Source: Candidatus Defluviibacillus avedoerensis
Lineage (GTDB): Bacteria; Pseudomonadota; Gammaproteobacteria; Burkholderiales; Burkholderiaceae_C
Direction: 5' to 3'
NCBI GenBank assembly: GCA_016703665.1
Contig: JADJBS010000008.1
Span: forward strand, 1-64,000
DNA: 64,000 bases
The notes beneath the pieces were generated by a model, which worked only from the letters and a program-made list of their open reading frames with translations, made no database searches and had not been told where the DNA came from. A program made the translations under genes and the position numbers. Below are positions 29,105-40,112 of the stretch, in pieces. Numbering within the stretch: the stretch's first letter is position 1; each line of letters begins with the position of its first letter.

Positions 29105-31051
29105 TCAGTACTGACCGCCGTAATCAGCTTGTTTGTCCCGCCAGACGCTTTGGTAGTAAACCGTATTGGCCAGAAAGCCCGTCTGCGAGCTGTCAGCTTT
29201 GACCAGGAATTCAATCCATACCCTCGGACCATCAATGCGTATATAGGAGTTTGCAGACGCTAACGGCAGCGCACTGGCATTGGGGTATGCGCTAAAGTCC
29301 GCAGTGCCACCGCCCCCTGGGGAATAGGCCACATACGTCCCCGCCAATGCGCTGTCGGCTTCGTAAGCGGTCAACAAGCTGTCGGCCACGTCAGCTGCCT
29401 GGGTTTTGACCCAGGCTTCGATCATGCTTTTGACGGCGGCTTGCTGGCTGCTGCTTAAGCTGTTGTAAAGCACACCACGCCCTATTGTTCCTGTGGGGTA
29501 AGCCAGTGCCTTGAACCGGGCATCGCCCAGTGCCGTAGGGGCAAACATCAGGTCGGTCATGTTTACGCTCAACTTGGCAGCCGCTGCCGTCACCGTGCTG
29601 GATTGCACCGCTGTTGCGAGTGCGGACACGGCCAGACGTTGCGTCTCCATCGGTGCATGCTGAGTGCCAGTGCTTGCATTGTTCAAGAGGTAGCTGCCGC
29701 TGCTGCCAAAGGTCCAGTTCGGCGGCTGAGCCCCCAGGTACATGGGAGTCGAACTGACCCACGTTGCGTTGTAAGTGATATTGTGGGTTAGTTGATGTCC
29801 TGTCAATTGCAGCGTCCAGGGCTGGGTCAGTGAGGGTTGCCCAATGAATGCGATGGAATAGAGTCCGGCCCCTGTGCCAGATGTGGGCATGGCATTGGCA
29901 ATGACGTCGTCCGTGACGCGAATTTCGGAAACTTGGGTCGCCCCTGCAGAACTCAATGCCGCACCAATCAGCGCATTGGCTGCGTTCAGTTGGGTGGCAG
30001 ACAGCGCTGCCGTGTTCAAGCGCAAACCGTGGCGGCTGCCCGGTAAATGGGACCAGGCCACCGCATTGGTTTGGGCATTGCCAAACAACACGGTAGAGCT
30101 GTCTAGCGGCGAGGTTCCGGCGAGTTTTTGGCTGCTGTTCAGCAAATCCAGAAAGGCATTCGCTGCCGCAACCACCAGGGCCTTGTTGCTGCCGCTATCA
30201 ACCATAGTGACGGTGAGGGTAGCGGGCGCGCTTGCCACAAAGCCCTGCGTGTTGGTAACGACCGCGTGATAGCTGCCCCCGTTTACCGATGCAACCGGAT
30301 CGATCGCATGACTGGGGCTGGTTGCGCCAGCGATGGCGATACCGTCCTTAAACCACTGGTAGGTCAAATCCGTTCCAGTGGCGTTCACCGAGAAACTGCT
30401 TGCACCGCCTGCAGTGGCCACCTTGGATGTCGGCGAAGTCATCATGCTGGGTGCTACCGGTGTACTGCTCAGCGTCACATTGATGGAACTGCTGGTCACT
30501 GACTTGGCACCCGGGCGCGAGCTGGACACCACCACGTAGTAGCTGTCAGCGGCAATCACTTTCAGGCTGGCATTGGTTGCACCAGATACGCCAACACTGT
30601 TGCGAAACCATTGGTAAGAGAGACCAGAGCCCGTCGCCACCACGGATAGCATGCCGCTTTTTCCGTTGGTGATTGAGACGGCTTGCGGTTGCTCCGCAAT
30701 GACGGGATCGACCAAAATTGTGAGCGTCGCGTCATCGCTGTTGACTTTTCCCAGGCTGTTGCTGACCACCACGTAATACACACCAGCGGTCATCGTCGAG
30801 TAGCTGGCTGCTGTTGCACCCGCGATGGCGGAACCGTCACGGTACCACTGATAGCTCAAACTCCCTCCCGTGGCGGCGACCTTAAACGCTGTGGGCGTCG
30901 TTCCGACGGAAGTGCTGGAACTGGGTTGCGTTGTGATCTTGGGCACGGTGGTCGAGGTACTGGATGCCTCGCCTGGGCCGCAAGCGTTCAACAAAAGCAG
31001 TCCCGCCAACAAAAGCAAGACAGAAATCAGCGCACGGCGAAAAACCTGCAT
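29105..31051 (-). CDS. Surface lipoprotein with three Ig-like domains and a DUF3500 domain
   Basis: The start at ATG 31051 gives a lipoprotein signal peptide with lipobox LLLNAC at residues 19-24. Three Ig-like repeats follow (each with a LSYQW or LTYQW core, about residues 40-300), then a DUF3500 domain (WSHLPGSRHGL, later LTGHQLTHNITYN). Total length is 648 residues. It is probably tethered to the outer membrane; Ig domains imply binding or spacing. DUF3500 has no established function. Confidence 0.8.
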   Translation of the reverse strand: MQVFRRALISVLLLLAGLLLLNACGPGEASSTSTTVPKITTQPSSSTSVGTTPTAFKVAATGGSLSYQWYRDGSAIAGATAASYSTMTAGVYYVVVSNSLGKVNSDDATLTILVDPVIAEQPQAVSITNGKSGMLSVVATGSGLSYQWFRNSVGVSGATNASLKVIAADSYYVVVSSSRPGAKSVTSSSINVTLSSTPVAPSMMTSPTSKVATAGGASSFSVNATGTDLTYQWFKDGIAIAGATSPSHAIDPVASVNGGSYHAVVTNTQGFVASAPATLTVTMVDSGSNKALVVAAANAFLDLLNSSQKLAGTSPLDSSTVLFGNAQTNAVAWSHLPGSRHGLRLNTAALSATQLNAANALIGAALSSAGATQVSEIRVTDDVIANAMPTSGTGAGLYSIAFIGQPSLTQPWTLQLTGHQLTHNITYNATWVSSTPMYLGAQPPNWTFGSSGSYLLNNASTGTQHAPMETQRLAVSALATAVQSSTVTAAAAKLSVNMTDLMFAPTALGDARFKALAYPTGTIGRGVLYNSLSSSQQAAVKSMIEAWVKTQAADVADSLLTAYEADSALAGTYVAYSPGGGGTADFSAYPNASALPLASANSYIRIDGPRVWIEFLVKADSSQTGFLANTVYYQSVWRDKQADYGGQY

Positions 31052-31177
31052 GGGCAAAACCTTGAAAAATAAGCGCAATATGCGCTGAGTTGGGCTGCGT
31101 GCTGAGGGCAGCATACTGAGTATAGGCAGGCGCCATGGGCCATTCCACCGAACCGTCCACTCAGCGCTATACTGTGG

Positions 31178-31229
31178 GTGCGCCGATTTGCTGATCGCTT
31201 GCGGGCGCGTAATTAAATTCCGCTAAAGA
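31178..31229 (+). promoter_or_regulatory. SAM-II (SAM-alpha) riboswitch upstream of metX
   Basis: P1 pairs GTGCGCC (31178-31184) with GGCGCGT (31204-31210). The sequence keeps the SAM-II landmarks in order: GATTT after P1, TTGC before the 3' P1 strand, then AAATT and GCTAAA at 31222-31227. SAM-II riboswitches bind S-adenosylmethionine in a pseudoknot and repress methionine genes. The position before metX fits. Confidence 0.8.
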
Positions 31230-31240
31230 CACTGGCAAAC

Positions 31241-31274
31241 ACCCGGCCCCGTTTTTAGCGTTGCCGGGTTTTTT
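31241..31274 (+). terminator. Intrinsic terminator between the SAM-II riboswitch and metX
   Basis: ACCCGGC (31241-31247) pairs with GCCGGGT (31263-31269) and six T follow (31269-31274). It ends six bases before the metX ATG, which has no visible Shine-Dalgarno sequence. The most likely job is SAM-dependent transcription attenuation. Confidence 0.7.
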
Positions 31275-31280
31275 GTTTCC

Positions 31281-32399
31281 ATGACCTTGATCGCCCTACC
31301 GCAGTTTCATACCTTTGAGGAGCCGCTTGCTTTGCAAAGCGGTGCATCGATCCGTGCCTATACCCTGGCGTATGAAACCTATGGCAAGCTCAATGCAGAC
31401 AAGTCGAACGCGGTGCTGATTTGCCATGCTTTGAATGCGTCACATCATGTCGCCGGTGTCTATCCAGACAAGGAGAAAAGTGAAGGCTGGTGGGACAACA
31501 TGATTGGCCCGGGTAAGCCGGTGGATACCAACCGTTTCTTCGTCATTGGCATCAACAACCTGGGCTCTTGCTTTGGCTCCACGGGCCCCATGCATATTCA
31601 CCCTGACACGGGCAAGGTGTATGGCGCCGACTTCCCCGTGGTCACGGTCGAGGACTGGGTCAACGCGCAAGCGCGGCTGCTGGATGTGCTGGGCATACAG
31701 ACCCTGGCGGCAGTGATGGGGGGAAGTCTTGGTGGCATGCAGGCATTGAGTTGGACGCTACAGTTTCCAGAGCGGATGCGGCACGCCGTGGTGGTAGCCA
31801 GCGCCCCCAATCTCAACGCAGAGAACATCGCCTTCAACGAAGTAGCCCGCCGCGCCATCGTGACGGATCCCGACTTTCACGGGGGACATTTTTACGAATA
31901 TGGAGTGGTCCCAAAGCGCGGCCTGCGCATTGCCCGCATGATTGGCCACATCACGTACCTGAGTGACGATGTGATGAACGAAAAGTTCGGAAGACAGTTG
32001 CGTGACGGGATGGATCTGAAATATTCCACGCAGGACGTGGAGTTCCAGATTGAGAGCTATCTGCGCTACCAGGGCGACAAGTTCAGCGAGTACTTTGACG
32101 CCAATACTTACTTGCTGATCACCCGGGCGCTGGATTACTTCGATCCGGCCAAGGCATTTGACGGCAAGTTGAGTGCTGCTTTTGCGCGTGCCACGGCCAA
32201 GTTTTTGCTGGTGAGCTTCAGCACCGATTGGCGGTTTTCTCCGGCGCGCAGCCGCGAAATCGTCAAGGCCCTGCTCGACAACCACCGCGATGTGAGCTAT
32301 GCCGAGATCGATGCGCCCCACGGGCATGACGCCTTTTTGCTGGACGATGCCCGCTACTTGAATGTGGTGCGTTCGTACTTTGAAGGGGTTCCCGCATGA
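31281..32399 (+). CDS. metX: Homoserine O-acyltransferase MetX
   Basis: An alpha/beta-hydrolase acyltransferase of the methionine pathway, 372 residues. The nucleophile Ser is in GGSLGGMQA, the catalytic Asp precedes it in ordinary spacing, and the His is in HGHDAFLL. In proteobacteria that pair MetX with MetW the donor is usually succinyl-CoA. It overlaps metW by four bases (ATGA) and is controlled by the SAM-II leader. Confidence 0.94.
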   Translation: MTLIALPQFHTFEEPLALQSGASIRAYTLAYETYGKLNADKSNAVLICHALNASHHVAGVYPDKEKSEGWWDNMIGPGKPVDTNRFFVIGINNLGSCFGSTGPMHIHPDTGKVYGADFPVVTVEDWVNAQARLLDVLGIQTLAAVMGGSLGGMQALSWTLQFPERMRHAVVVASAPNLNAENIAFNEVARRAIVTDPDFHGGHFYEYGVVPKRGLRIARMIGHITYLSDDVMNEKFGRQLRDGMDLKYSTQDVEFQIESYLRYQGDKFSEYFDANTYLLITRALDYFDPAKAFDGKLSAAFARATAKFLLVSFSTDWRFSPARSREIVKALLDNHRDVSYAEIDAPHGHDAFLLDDARYLNVVRSYFEGVPA

Positions 32400-32890
32400 C
32401 GAACTTGACCCACCAATCCATTGCCCGTCTGGTTCCAACCGGGTCACGTGTGCTTGACCTGGGTTGTGGCGACGGTGCCCTGCTCGCCTTGTTGCAAAAA
32501 GAACGTGGCTGCACAGGCTACGGCATCGAACTGGACGACGCCAATGTCCAAGCCTGCGTCAAACGCGGTGTCAATGTGATCCAGCTCAATCTGGATGAAG
32601 GCCTGGCCGTCTTTGACGATGCCTCCTTCGACGTTGTGCTGCAGATCGACACACTGCAACACCTGCGCAATGCTGAAACCATGTTGCGTGAGACGGCTCG
32701 TGTAGGACGCACTGGCATCGTTGCCTTCCCTAACTTTGCCCACTGGCCAAACCGCCTGTCGGTCCTGATGGGGCGCATGCCCGTGACCAAGCGTTTGCCC
32801 TACCAGTGGTACGACACACCGAATATTCGCGTAGGTACTTTCAAAGATTTTGAAGTCTTGGCCGAAAAAAACGGCCTGCGCATCCAGGCG
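32396..32890 (+). pseudogene. metW: MetW, methionine biosynthesis protein (3' end lost in a T-free tract)
   Basis: A SAM-methyltransferase-like fold (VLDLGCGDGALL) needed with MetX for homoserine acylation. About 164 residues match the family, ending at FEVLAEKNGLRI. From 32884 the sequence becomes G-rich nonsense and the last 30 or so family residues are missing. The open frame runs on to 33127 through Gly/Arg/Lys low-complexity sequence. I take this as an assembly join rather than a natural fusion. Confidence 0.85.
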
Positions 32891-33066
32891 GCGGGGCCGG
32901 GGGGGGGGGGCGCGCGCCGGAAGCGACCGGGGGGCGCCACAAGCAAAGGGGGGGAGGCGCCGGAAGCGCGGGCGGGAAGGAGGGGCAAGGGGAAAGCGAC
33001 CACAGGCGGCAAGCCGACGAGACGCAACGGGGGGCGGCGGAAGGGCAAGGAGCGGGGGGCCGCGGG
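32884..33066. other. T-free, G-rich low-complexity tract, probable assembly artefact
   Basis: 183 consecutive plus-strand bases contain no T, and a run of 12 G lies at about 32899-32910. It replaces the 3' ends of two convergent genes, metW and the LysR gene. Neither neighbour has anything like this composition. Confidence 0.75.
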
Positions 33067-33069
33067 TAA

Positions 33070-34021
33070 TGTGCGCCTCCACCAAACACTGCTGAAACGC
33101 CAGCGCCGCTCTGGACGGCGCGGGTGAACTGCGCAGCACCGAGACAAACGTACAGTCGTAGCGAAACAGCGGGCTTTGCAGCGGGCGGATCAGGCCCCTG
33201 CGTTCGAAGGCTTCGGCGTAGTGGTCGGGCAAAAAGCCCAGGTACTTGCCCGACAGCACCAGCGTGGCAATCGCCTCCTGATCAAAAGCGGTGGCGCGGC
33301 GCTGCAATTTTGCCTGGTGGCTGAACTCCATGTTGGGCGAGTTGTAGCCCAGGCCTGCGAAATGGTGGTCGCGTAAGTCGGCCCAAGCTTGCGGCTCAGA
33401 AGCCGCCCCAAACAGCACATGCCGGTTGCCGCAGTACAAGCGCATCACTTCGGTAAACAGCGGCGTGTAGCTCAGGGTTTGCACGTTGCGGTGCACCGGG
33501 ATCACGCCCACCGCATAGCTGCCATCCATCAAGCCCTGCACGATCGCGTTGCTGGAGGCCACGTTCAGATTCAGCTCCACCTCGGGCGCGAGTTCGGTAA
33601 AGCGTGCAATCGCATCGTGGATTTTGGCGTCGGGGTTGCTGGCGGTCTTGTCAAACAGTGCCAGTTCCAGCCGCCCGCCCATGCGCTGGTGGATGTCGTC
33701 TAGGCTGCTGCGAAAGCCGTCCACGGCGGCCAGCAGACGCAGGGTTTCGTCGTACACCCGCTGGCCCTCGGTGGTCAGCGCAAAACCACCACGGCCACGA
33801 CGGCACAGACGCAGCCCTAGACGGGTCTCCAGATCTTTGATGTGGCGGCTGACGGTAGAAGTGCCAATGTTCAGCTCCATCTCGGCTGCCGCCATCCCGC
33901 CGCAGTCGGCTACGCTTTTGAACACCTTGAGCAGTCGCAAGTCCATGTCGCTCAACTGCCCCAGCAGCGCACGGCGGGTGCCGGTTTTGGCGACGGATTC
34001 GGTGGTGCTATTTACTTTCAT
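33070..34021 (-). CDS. LysR-family regulator of the beta-alanine cluster (3' end disturbed)
   Basis: An N-terminal winged helix (LRLLKVFKSVADCGGMAAAEMELNIGTSTVSRHI) precedes a substrate-binding domain. Recognisable LysR sequence ends around LAFQQCLVEAH near 33070, where the T-free tract begins. The frame itself stays open far beyond that and into the antisense of metW. It is divergent from the transaminase gene, with a TGAAAC/GTTTCA palindrome between them, so it should control that operon. Confidence 0.85.
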
Positions 34022-34039
34022 AAACAGCTAAGTAAACAT

Positions 34040-34052
34040 TGAAACTGTTTCA
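34040..34052. promoter_or_regulatory. LysR-type T-N11-A operator
   Basis: TGAAACTGTTTCA is a perfect interrupted palindrome of the T-N11-A form recognised by LysR regulators. It lies between the divergent regulator and transaminase genes. Confidence 0.6.
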
Positions 34053-34117
34053 TTTATCAAAGTATACGCAGGCCCAACAATCGCGCTCTCCATACTGCAT
34101 TCGCGAGAGGCAAAACC

Positions 34118-35470
34118 ATGACCACTGTGACCGCTCCTTCCCCCGCCACTCCACCCCGCACCGACGCCGCCTGGCTCGATGCGCACTGGATGCCCTTTAC
34201 CGCCAACCGCAGCTTCAAGGCCGATCCGCGTCTGATCGTCGAAGGCAAGGGCGCCTACTACACCGACAGCGATGGCCGCAAGATTTTTGATGGTCTTTCT
34301 GGTCTGTGGTGCTGTGGTTTAGGCCATGGACGCCCAGAAATCACAGAAGCCGTGAGCCGCCAGATCGCCAAGCTTGACTACTCGCCTGCGTTTCAGTTTG
34401 GCCACCCTTTGTCGTTTGAGCTGGCCAACAAGCTGAAAGAACTCACGCCTGCTGGCCTGGACTATGTGTTCTTCACCAGCTCTGGCAGCGAATGCGCAGA
34501 CACCTCGCTCAAAATGGCCCGTGCCTACTGGCGTGCCAAGGGGCAAGCCAGCAAGACCCGCTTGATTGGTCGCGAAAAGGGTTACCACGGCGTCAACTTT
34601 GGCGGAATCTCTGTCGGGGGTATTGCTGGCAACCGCAAGACCTTTGGCGAAGGTATCTCCGCTGACCACATGCCCCACACCATGCTGCCGGGCAATGCCT
34701 TCAGCCGAGGAGAGCCAGACAACGGTGCTGATCTGGCCGACCGCCTGCTGGACATGATTGCGCTGCACGATGCCTCCAACATTGCCGCCGTCATCGTCGA
34801 GCCCTTCTCCGGTTCTGCGGGCGTCATCATCCCGCCCAAAGGCTATTTGAAGCGCCTGCGTGACATTTGCACAGCCAACAACATCCTGCTGATTTTTGAC
34901 GAGGTCATCACCGGCTTTGGCCGCGCGGGTGCCTACAGTGGTGCCGAAGCCTTTGGCGTGACGCCAGACATGGCCAACTTTGCCAAGCAGATCAGTAACG
35001 GTGCCCAACCCACGGGCGCTGTCATGGTTAGCAAGGAGATTTACAGCACCCTCACCGAGGTCGGTGGCCCGGACTACATGCTCGAATTTGCCCACGGCTA
35101 TACCTACTCCGCACATCCCGTTGCTTGCGCAGCGGGCATTGCCGCACTGGATGTGCTGGTCAAGGAAGACATGATTGGCCGAGTGAAGGCGCTGGCGCCG
35201 TACTTTGAGAATGCAGTGCACAGCCTGAAGGGCACCAAGCATGTGACGGATATCCGTAACTATGGCCTTGCCGCAGGCTTCACCATTGCGCCCGTCCCGG
35301 GTGAACCAGCCAAGCGCCCCTACGAGATCGCCATGGCCTGCTGGAAGAAAGGCTTTTACGTGCGCTACGGTGGTGACACCATCCAGCTCGCACCGCCGTT
35401 CATCAGCGAGAAGGATCAAATAGACCGCCTGATCAACGCCTTGGGCGAGGCCATTCAAGCGACTGCATGA
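34118..35470 (+). CDS. Class III aminotransferase, probable beta-alanine:pyruvate transaminase
   Basis: A 450-residue PLP enzyme. Motifs include TSSGSECADTSLKMARAYWR, the PLP-contacting Asp in IFDEVITGFGR and the Schiff-base Lys in NFAKQISNGAQP. The WMPFTANR start is typical of omega-amino acid:pyruvate transaminases. The downstream dehydrogenase would consume its product malonate semialdehyde, which supports beta-alanine as substrate. The 3' end overlaps lysE by four bases. Confidence 0.88.
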   Translation: MTTVTAPSPATPPRTDAAWLDAHWMPFTANRSFKADPRLIVEGKGAYYTDSDGRKIFDGLSGLWCCGLGHGRPEITEAVSRQIAKLDYSPAFQFGHPLSFELANKLKELTPAGLDYVFFTSSGSECADTSLKMARAYWRAKGQASKTRLIGREKGYHGVNFGGISVGGIAGNRKTFGEGISADHMPHTMLPGNAFSRGEPDNGADLADRLLDMIALHDASNIAAVIVEPFSGSAGVIIPPKGYLKRLRDICTANNILLIFDEVITGFGRAGAYSGAEAFGVTPDMANFAKQISNGAQPTGAVMVSKEIYSTLTEVGGPDYMLEFAHGYTYSAHPVACAAGIAALDVLVKEDMIGRVKALAPYFENAVHSLKGTKHVTDIRNYGLAAGFTIAPVPGEPAKRPYEIAMACWKKGFYVRYGGDTIQLAPPFISEKDQIDRLINALGEAIQATA

Positions 35471-36104
35471 TGATTCCTGCGCTGTTCACCGTTTGGGCGC
35501 TGCACATGGCGGTCATGCTGAGCCCTGGCGTCAATACACTGTTGGTTTCGCAAATGGCAGCAAGCGGCCAGACACGAAGCGTGCGGTGGGCAGTGCTTGG
35601 AATTTGTACTGCCACGTTGGTCTGGGCAAGCGCCGCCGTACTGGGTTTGCACACGGTATTCACCGCGTTCCCAGACATGCAGCGCGTTCTTCAACTGGTT
35701 GGTGGGCTTTACTTGCTGCATGTGGCGGTGCGTCTGTGGAGAAGCTCCACCCAAACGGGCAAGGTGTCTGCGCAGGCGCCAGTGCTTTCTGCATCAGCAG
35801 CTTACCGCTTGGGTTTGATGACCAACTTCACCAACCCCAAGGCTGTGCTGTTTTTGCCAGCGTTTTTTCCACCGCCTTGCCCGCAAATCCTGACTTGATA
35901 ATTCAGATTGCAGCCGGAGTGGTAGCTGTTCTCAATGCCTTGGCCTGGCACTTCTTTCTGGCGTATCTTTTTGGGCAGCGTCGTTTGCAAGCTCTCTACA
36001 CCAAAAGTGGCAGTTGGTTCAGTCGGTGCGCCGCAGGCGTTGTGGGTGTGCTTGGTTTGCAATTGGTGTTCTCTGTCATTCGGGATTGGCGCCGATCGGT
36101 CTAA
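35467..36104 (+). pseudogene. LysE-family amino acid exporter (frameshifted)
   Basis: A six-helix RhtB/LysE exporter. The N-terminal signature MLSPGVNTLLVSQMA and the mid-protein NPKAVLFF motif are present. After NPKAVLF the frame slips in a T5 run near 35852; six T would restore FFASVFSTALPANPD and carry the protein to the stop at 36104 (about 212 residues). It lies inside the beta-alanine operon. Confidence 0.8.
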
Positions 36105-36163
36105 ATGCGCTTGCCCCTTCCATTCCTGTAATCTCCGTTTTATTCACCTGGAAATCTGAAACT

Positions 36164-37665
<1,502 letters not shown>

Positions 37666-37794
37666 CGCGGTGCTGGTTCGCCGCAAATTGAATGCGGTTA
37701 GACTTCAGGCACCGGGAACACAGCCTCCTGGATCCTGAAGCACCTTCAGGGTAGACGGTGTCCCGTCCAAGTCCTGGCAACCACCCTTTGTGGA

Positions 37795-38691
37795 ATGTCA
37801 TTCATGGACACCGTTAAATCCCATCCTGTTTTTTCTTCGCCTGACTTTTCAGTCACTCCTGCCGAATTGCGTCAGCTTTTAGGTCGTCCAGATACACCTT
37901 TGGTGGTAGATTTGCGTCGCCTGCCGCGCTTTCAGGAGAGTCCCCGCCTGCTGCCAACAGCGCGCTATTGCCAGCCCGACAAATTGACTGAGTTTGCCGC
38001 TCAACATCAGCCACAAGCCGCAGTGGTTTATTGCGTGTACGGTCACGAGGTGAGCCAGCACTCTGCCGCATGGCTGCGTGCCCAAGGCTGGGACGCGCGC
38101 TATGTGCAAGGCGGCATGGAAGGTGGCGAGCCTGGGGTTGACCCGGCAGAACTGCTTGCAGACCTGCGCTCCCAAGACCTCCCCGCCCTCACCAAGCGAC
38201 CCGATCTGGGTGTCACAGGTGAAGCGGCCTCCCGTTGGGTGACGCGCGAGCGTCCCAAGATTGACCGCATTGCCTGTCCCTGGTTGATTAAGCGCTTTGT
38301 CGACGCCCACGCAGAATTTTTCTATGTGCCCGCGCCACAAGTGTTTGAGCAGGCAAAAGCATTGCAGGCTGTGGCCTACGACATCCCCGGTGCACCCATC
38401 ACGCACGACGGCGCACTGTGCAGCTTCGATGCCGTACTGAAAGCGTTTGACTTGAAGCTGCCTGCGCTTGACCTTCTCGCCACCATCGTGCGGGGCGCTG
38501 ACACCGATTGCCTGGATTTAGCCCCGCAGTCCGCAGGCTTGCTGGCCACGTCGCTGGGCTATTCACGCCTGTTCGGTGCGGACGATGCAGGCATGCTGGC
38601 CGCGATGATTCCCGTGTACGACGCCCTCTACGCATGGTGCTGTGACCGTGTCGCCGCCACTGATGAGCAACACAACTGGAAGCCACAATGA
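37795..38691 (+). CDS. chrB: Rhodanese / ChrB-domain chromate resistance protein
   Basis: An N-terminal rhodanese-like domain (PLVVDLRRLPRFQES, then CVYGHEVSQHSAAWLR) precedes a ChrB C-terminal domain (RPKIDRIACPWLIKRFVD, later RGADTDCLDLAPQ). ChrB proteins regulate or assist chromate efflux. 298 residues; the start could also be ATG 37804. It overlaps chrA by four bases. Confidence 0.87.
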   Translation: MSFMDTVKSHPVFSSPDFSVTPAELRQLLGRPDTPLVVDLRRLPRFQESPRLLPTARYCQPDKLTEFAAQHQPQAAVVYCVYGHEVSQHSAAWLRAQGWDARYVQGGMEGGEPGVDPAELLADLRSQDLPALTKRPDLGVTGEAASRWVTRERPKIDRIACPWLIKRFVDAHAEFFYVPAPQVFEQAKALQAVAYDIPGAPITHDGALCSFDAVLKAFDLKLPALDLLATIVRGADTDCLDLAPQSAGLLATSLGYSRLFGADDAGMLAAMIPVYDALYAWCCDRVAATDEQHNWKPQ

Positions 38692-40097
38692 GCACACCTG
38701 TCCAAGACGCGCAGAACGCTCCAGGTTTGCAAAACGTACCCACATCAGCGCCAGTGACGGTCCCTTTCATGGAAGCCCTGAAGTTCTGGCTACGACTAGG
38801 CTTCATCAGCTTCGGTGGCCCCGCCGGTCAAATTGCCATCATGCACCGCGAGCTGGTCGAGCAAAAGCGCTGGATCAGCGAGCAGCGGTTTTTGCACGCA
38901 CTCAACTACTGCATGCTGCTGCCCGGCCCAGAGGCACAACAGTTGGCCACCTACATCGGCTGGCTGATGCACCGCTCTTTAGGTGGCGTGGTGGCGGGGG
39001 CGCTGTTTGTGTTGCCGTCACTCTTCATCCTGATTGGCTTGAGCTGGGTTTATGTCTCGTTCGGCGGCGTGCCCTGGGTGGCGGGCCTGCTTTACGGCAT
39101 CAAGCCAGCCGTTGCAGCGCTGGTCGTGCAGGCGGTGCACCGCGTCGGCAGTAAAACACTGAAGAATCCAGCCTCTGCGCCCATCCTGTGGATGATTGCA
39201 GCTAGCAGTTTTGTAGCAATCTACTTCTTGAATGTACCCTTTCCGATCATCGTCTTTATTGCCGCTGCCATCGGCTGGCTGGGCTCGCGTTATGCACCCA
39301 AACAGTTTTTGGTAGGGGGCGGTCATGGCGCTGGCAAGGCGGGTTATGGCCCCGCCTTGATTGACGACAACACGCCCACGCCATCGCATGCCCTGTTCAG
39401 CCGCAGCCATCTGGTCAAGGTCTTGGTGGTGGGTGCCGCGTTGTGGTTGGTGCCCATGGCGGTCCTGGTTGCCTCGCAAGGTTGGGGCAGCGCGCTGGCG
39501 CAGATGGGCTGGTTTTTCACCAAGGCGGCCCTGCTGACTTTTGGCGGCGCCTATGCAGTACTGCCCTATGTGTATCAGGGCGCGGTGGAGCAGTTTGCCT
39601 GGCTCACTGGTCCGCAGATGATCGATGGCTTGGCACTCGGCGAGACCACGCCAGGCCCGCTGATCATGGTGGTGGCCTTTGTGGGCTACCTGGGGGGTTG
39701 GGCCAAGCAGGTGCTGGGGCCAGACTCGCTGTTTCTGGGCGCATCGCTGGCAGCTACCGTCGTAACCTGGTTCACTTTTCTGCCGTCCTTCATCTTCATC
39801 CTGGCTGGTGGCCCGCTGGTAGAGAGCACGCATGGCAAACTGCAATTCACCGCGCCGCTAACTGCCATCACCGCTGCTGTGGTGGGGGTGATCGCCAGCC
39901 TTGCTTTATTCTTTATAGCGCACATTGCAAGTAAGACGGGCGGAAACGGCAGTTTTGTATCGCAAATTGACTGGGCTGCGCTCTTGCTGGCTCTGGCAGC
40001 AGGCGTAGCTCTGATCCGCTTCAAGGTCGGCGTGATCCCAGTGATTGCTGCGTGCGCCGTGGCGGGATTGTTGCTGCGGCTTGGCGGATTGGCCTGA
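38688..40097 (+). CDS. chrA: Chromate efflux transporter ChrA
   Basis: A long-chain CHR transporter of 469 residues with two homologous halves, each carrying the CHR signature (RLGFISFGGPAGQIA; FTKAALLTFGGAYAVLPYV) and a Pro-Gly motif (LLPGPEAQQ; TTPGPLIM). About ten membrane helices. It exports chromate using the proton gradient and is coupled to chrB. Confidence 0.93.
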   Translation: MSTPVQDAQNAPGLQNVPTSAPVTVPFMEALKFWLRLGFISFGGPAGQIAIMHRELVEQKRWISEQRFLHALNYCMLLPGPEAQQLATYIGWLMHRSLGGVVAGALFVLPSLFILIGLSWVYVSFGGVPWVAGLLYGIKPAVAALVVQAVHRVGSKTLKNPASAPILWMIAASSFVAIYFLNVPFPIIVFIAAAIGWLGSRYAPKQFLVGGGHGAGKAGYGPALIDDNTPTPSHALFSRSHLVKVLVVGAALWLVPMAVLVASQGWGSALAQMGWFFTKAALLTFGGAYAVLPYVYQGAVEQFAWLTGPQMIDGLALGETTPGPLIMVVAFVGYLGGWAKQVLGPDSLFLGASLAATVVTWFTFLPSFIFILAGGPLVESTHGKLQFTAPLTAITAAVVGVIASLALFFIAHIASKTGGNGSFVSQIDWAALLLALAAGVALIRFKVGVIPVIAACAVAGLLLRLGGLA

Positions 40098-40112
40098 GAC
40101 GCGCCTGGCCTT

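Noticed and set aside
32444..33069. C-terminal third of the LysR open frame, and the Gly/Arg-rich tail of the MetW frame
   Set aside because: Both are translations through the T-free tract and antisense metW; no family similarity.
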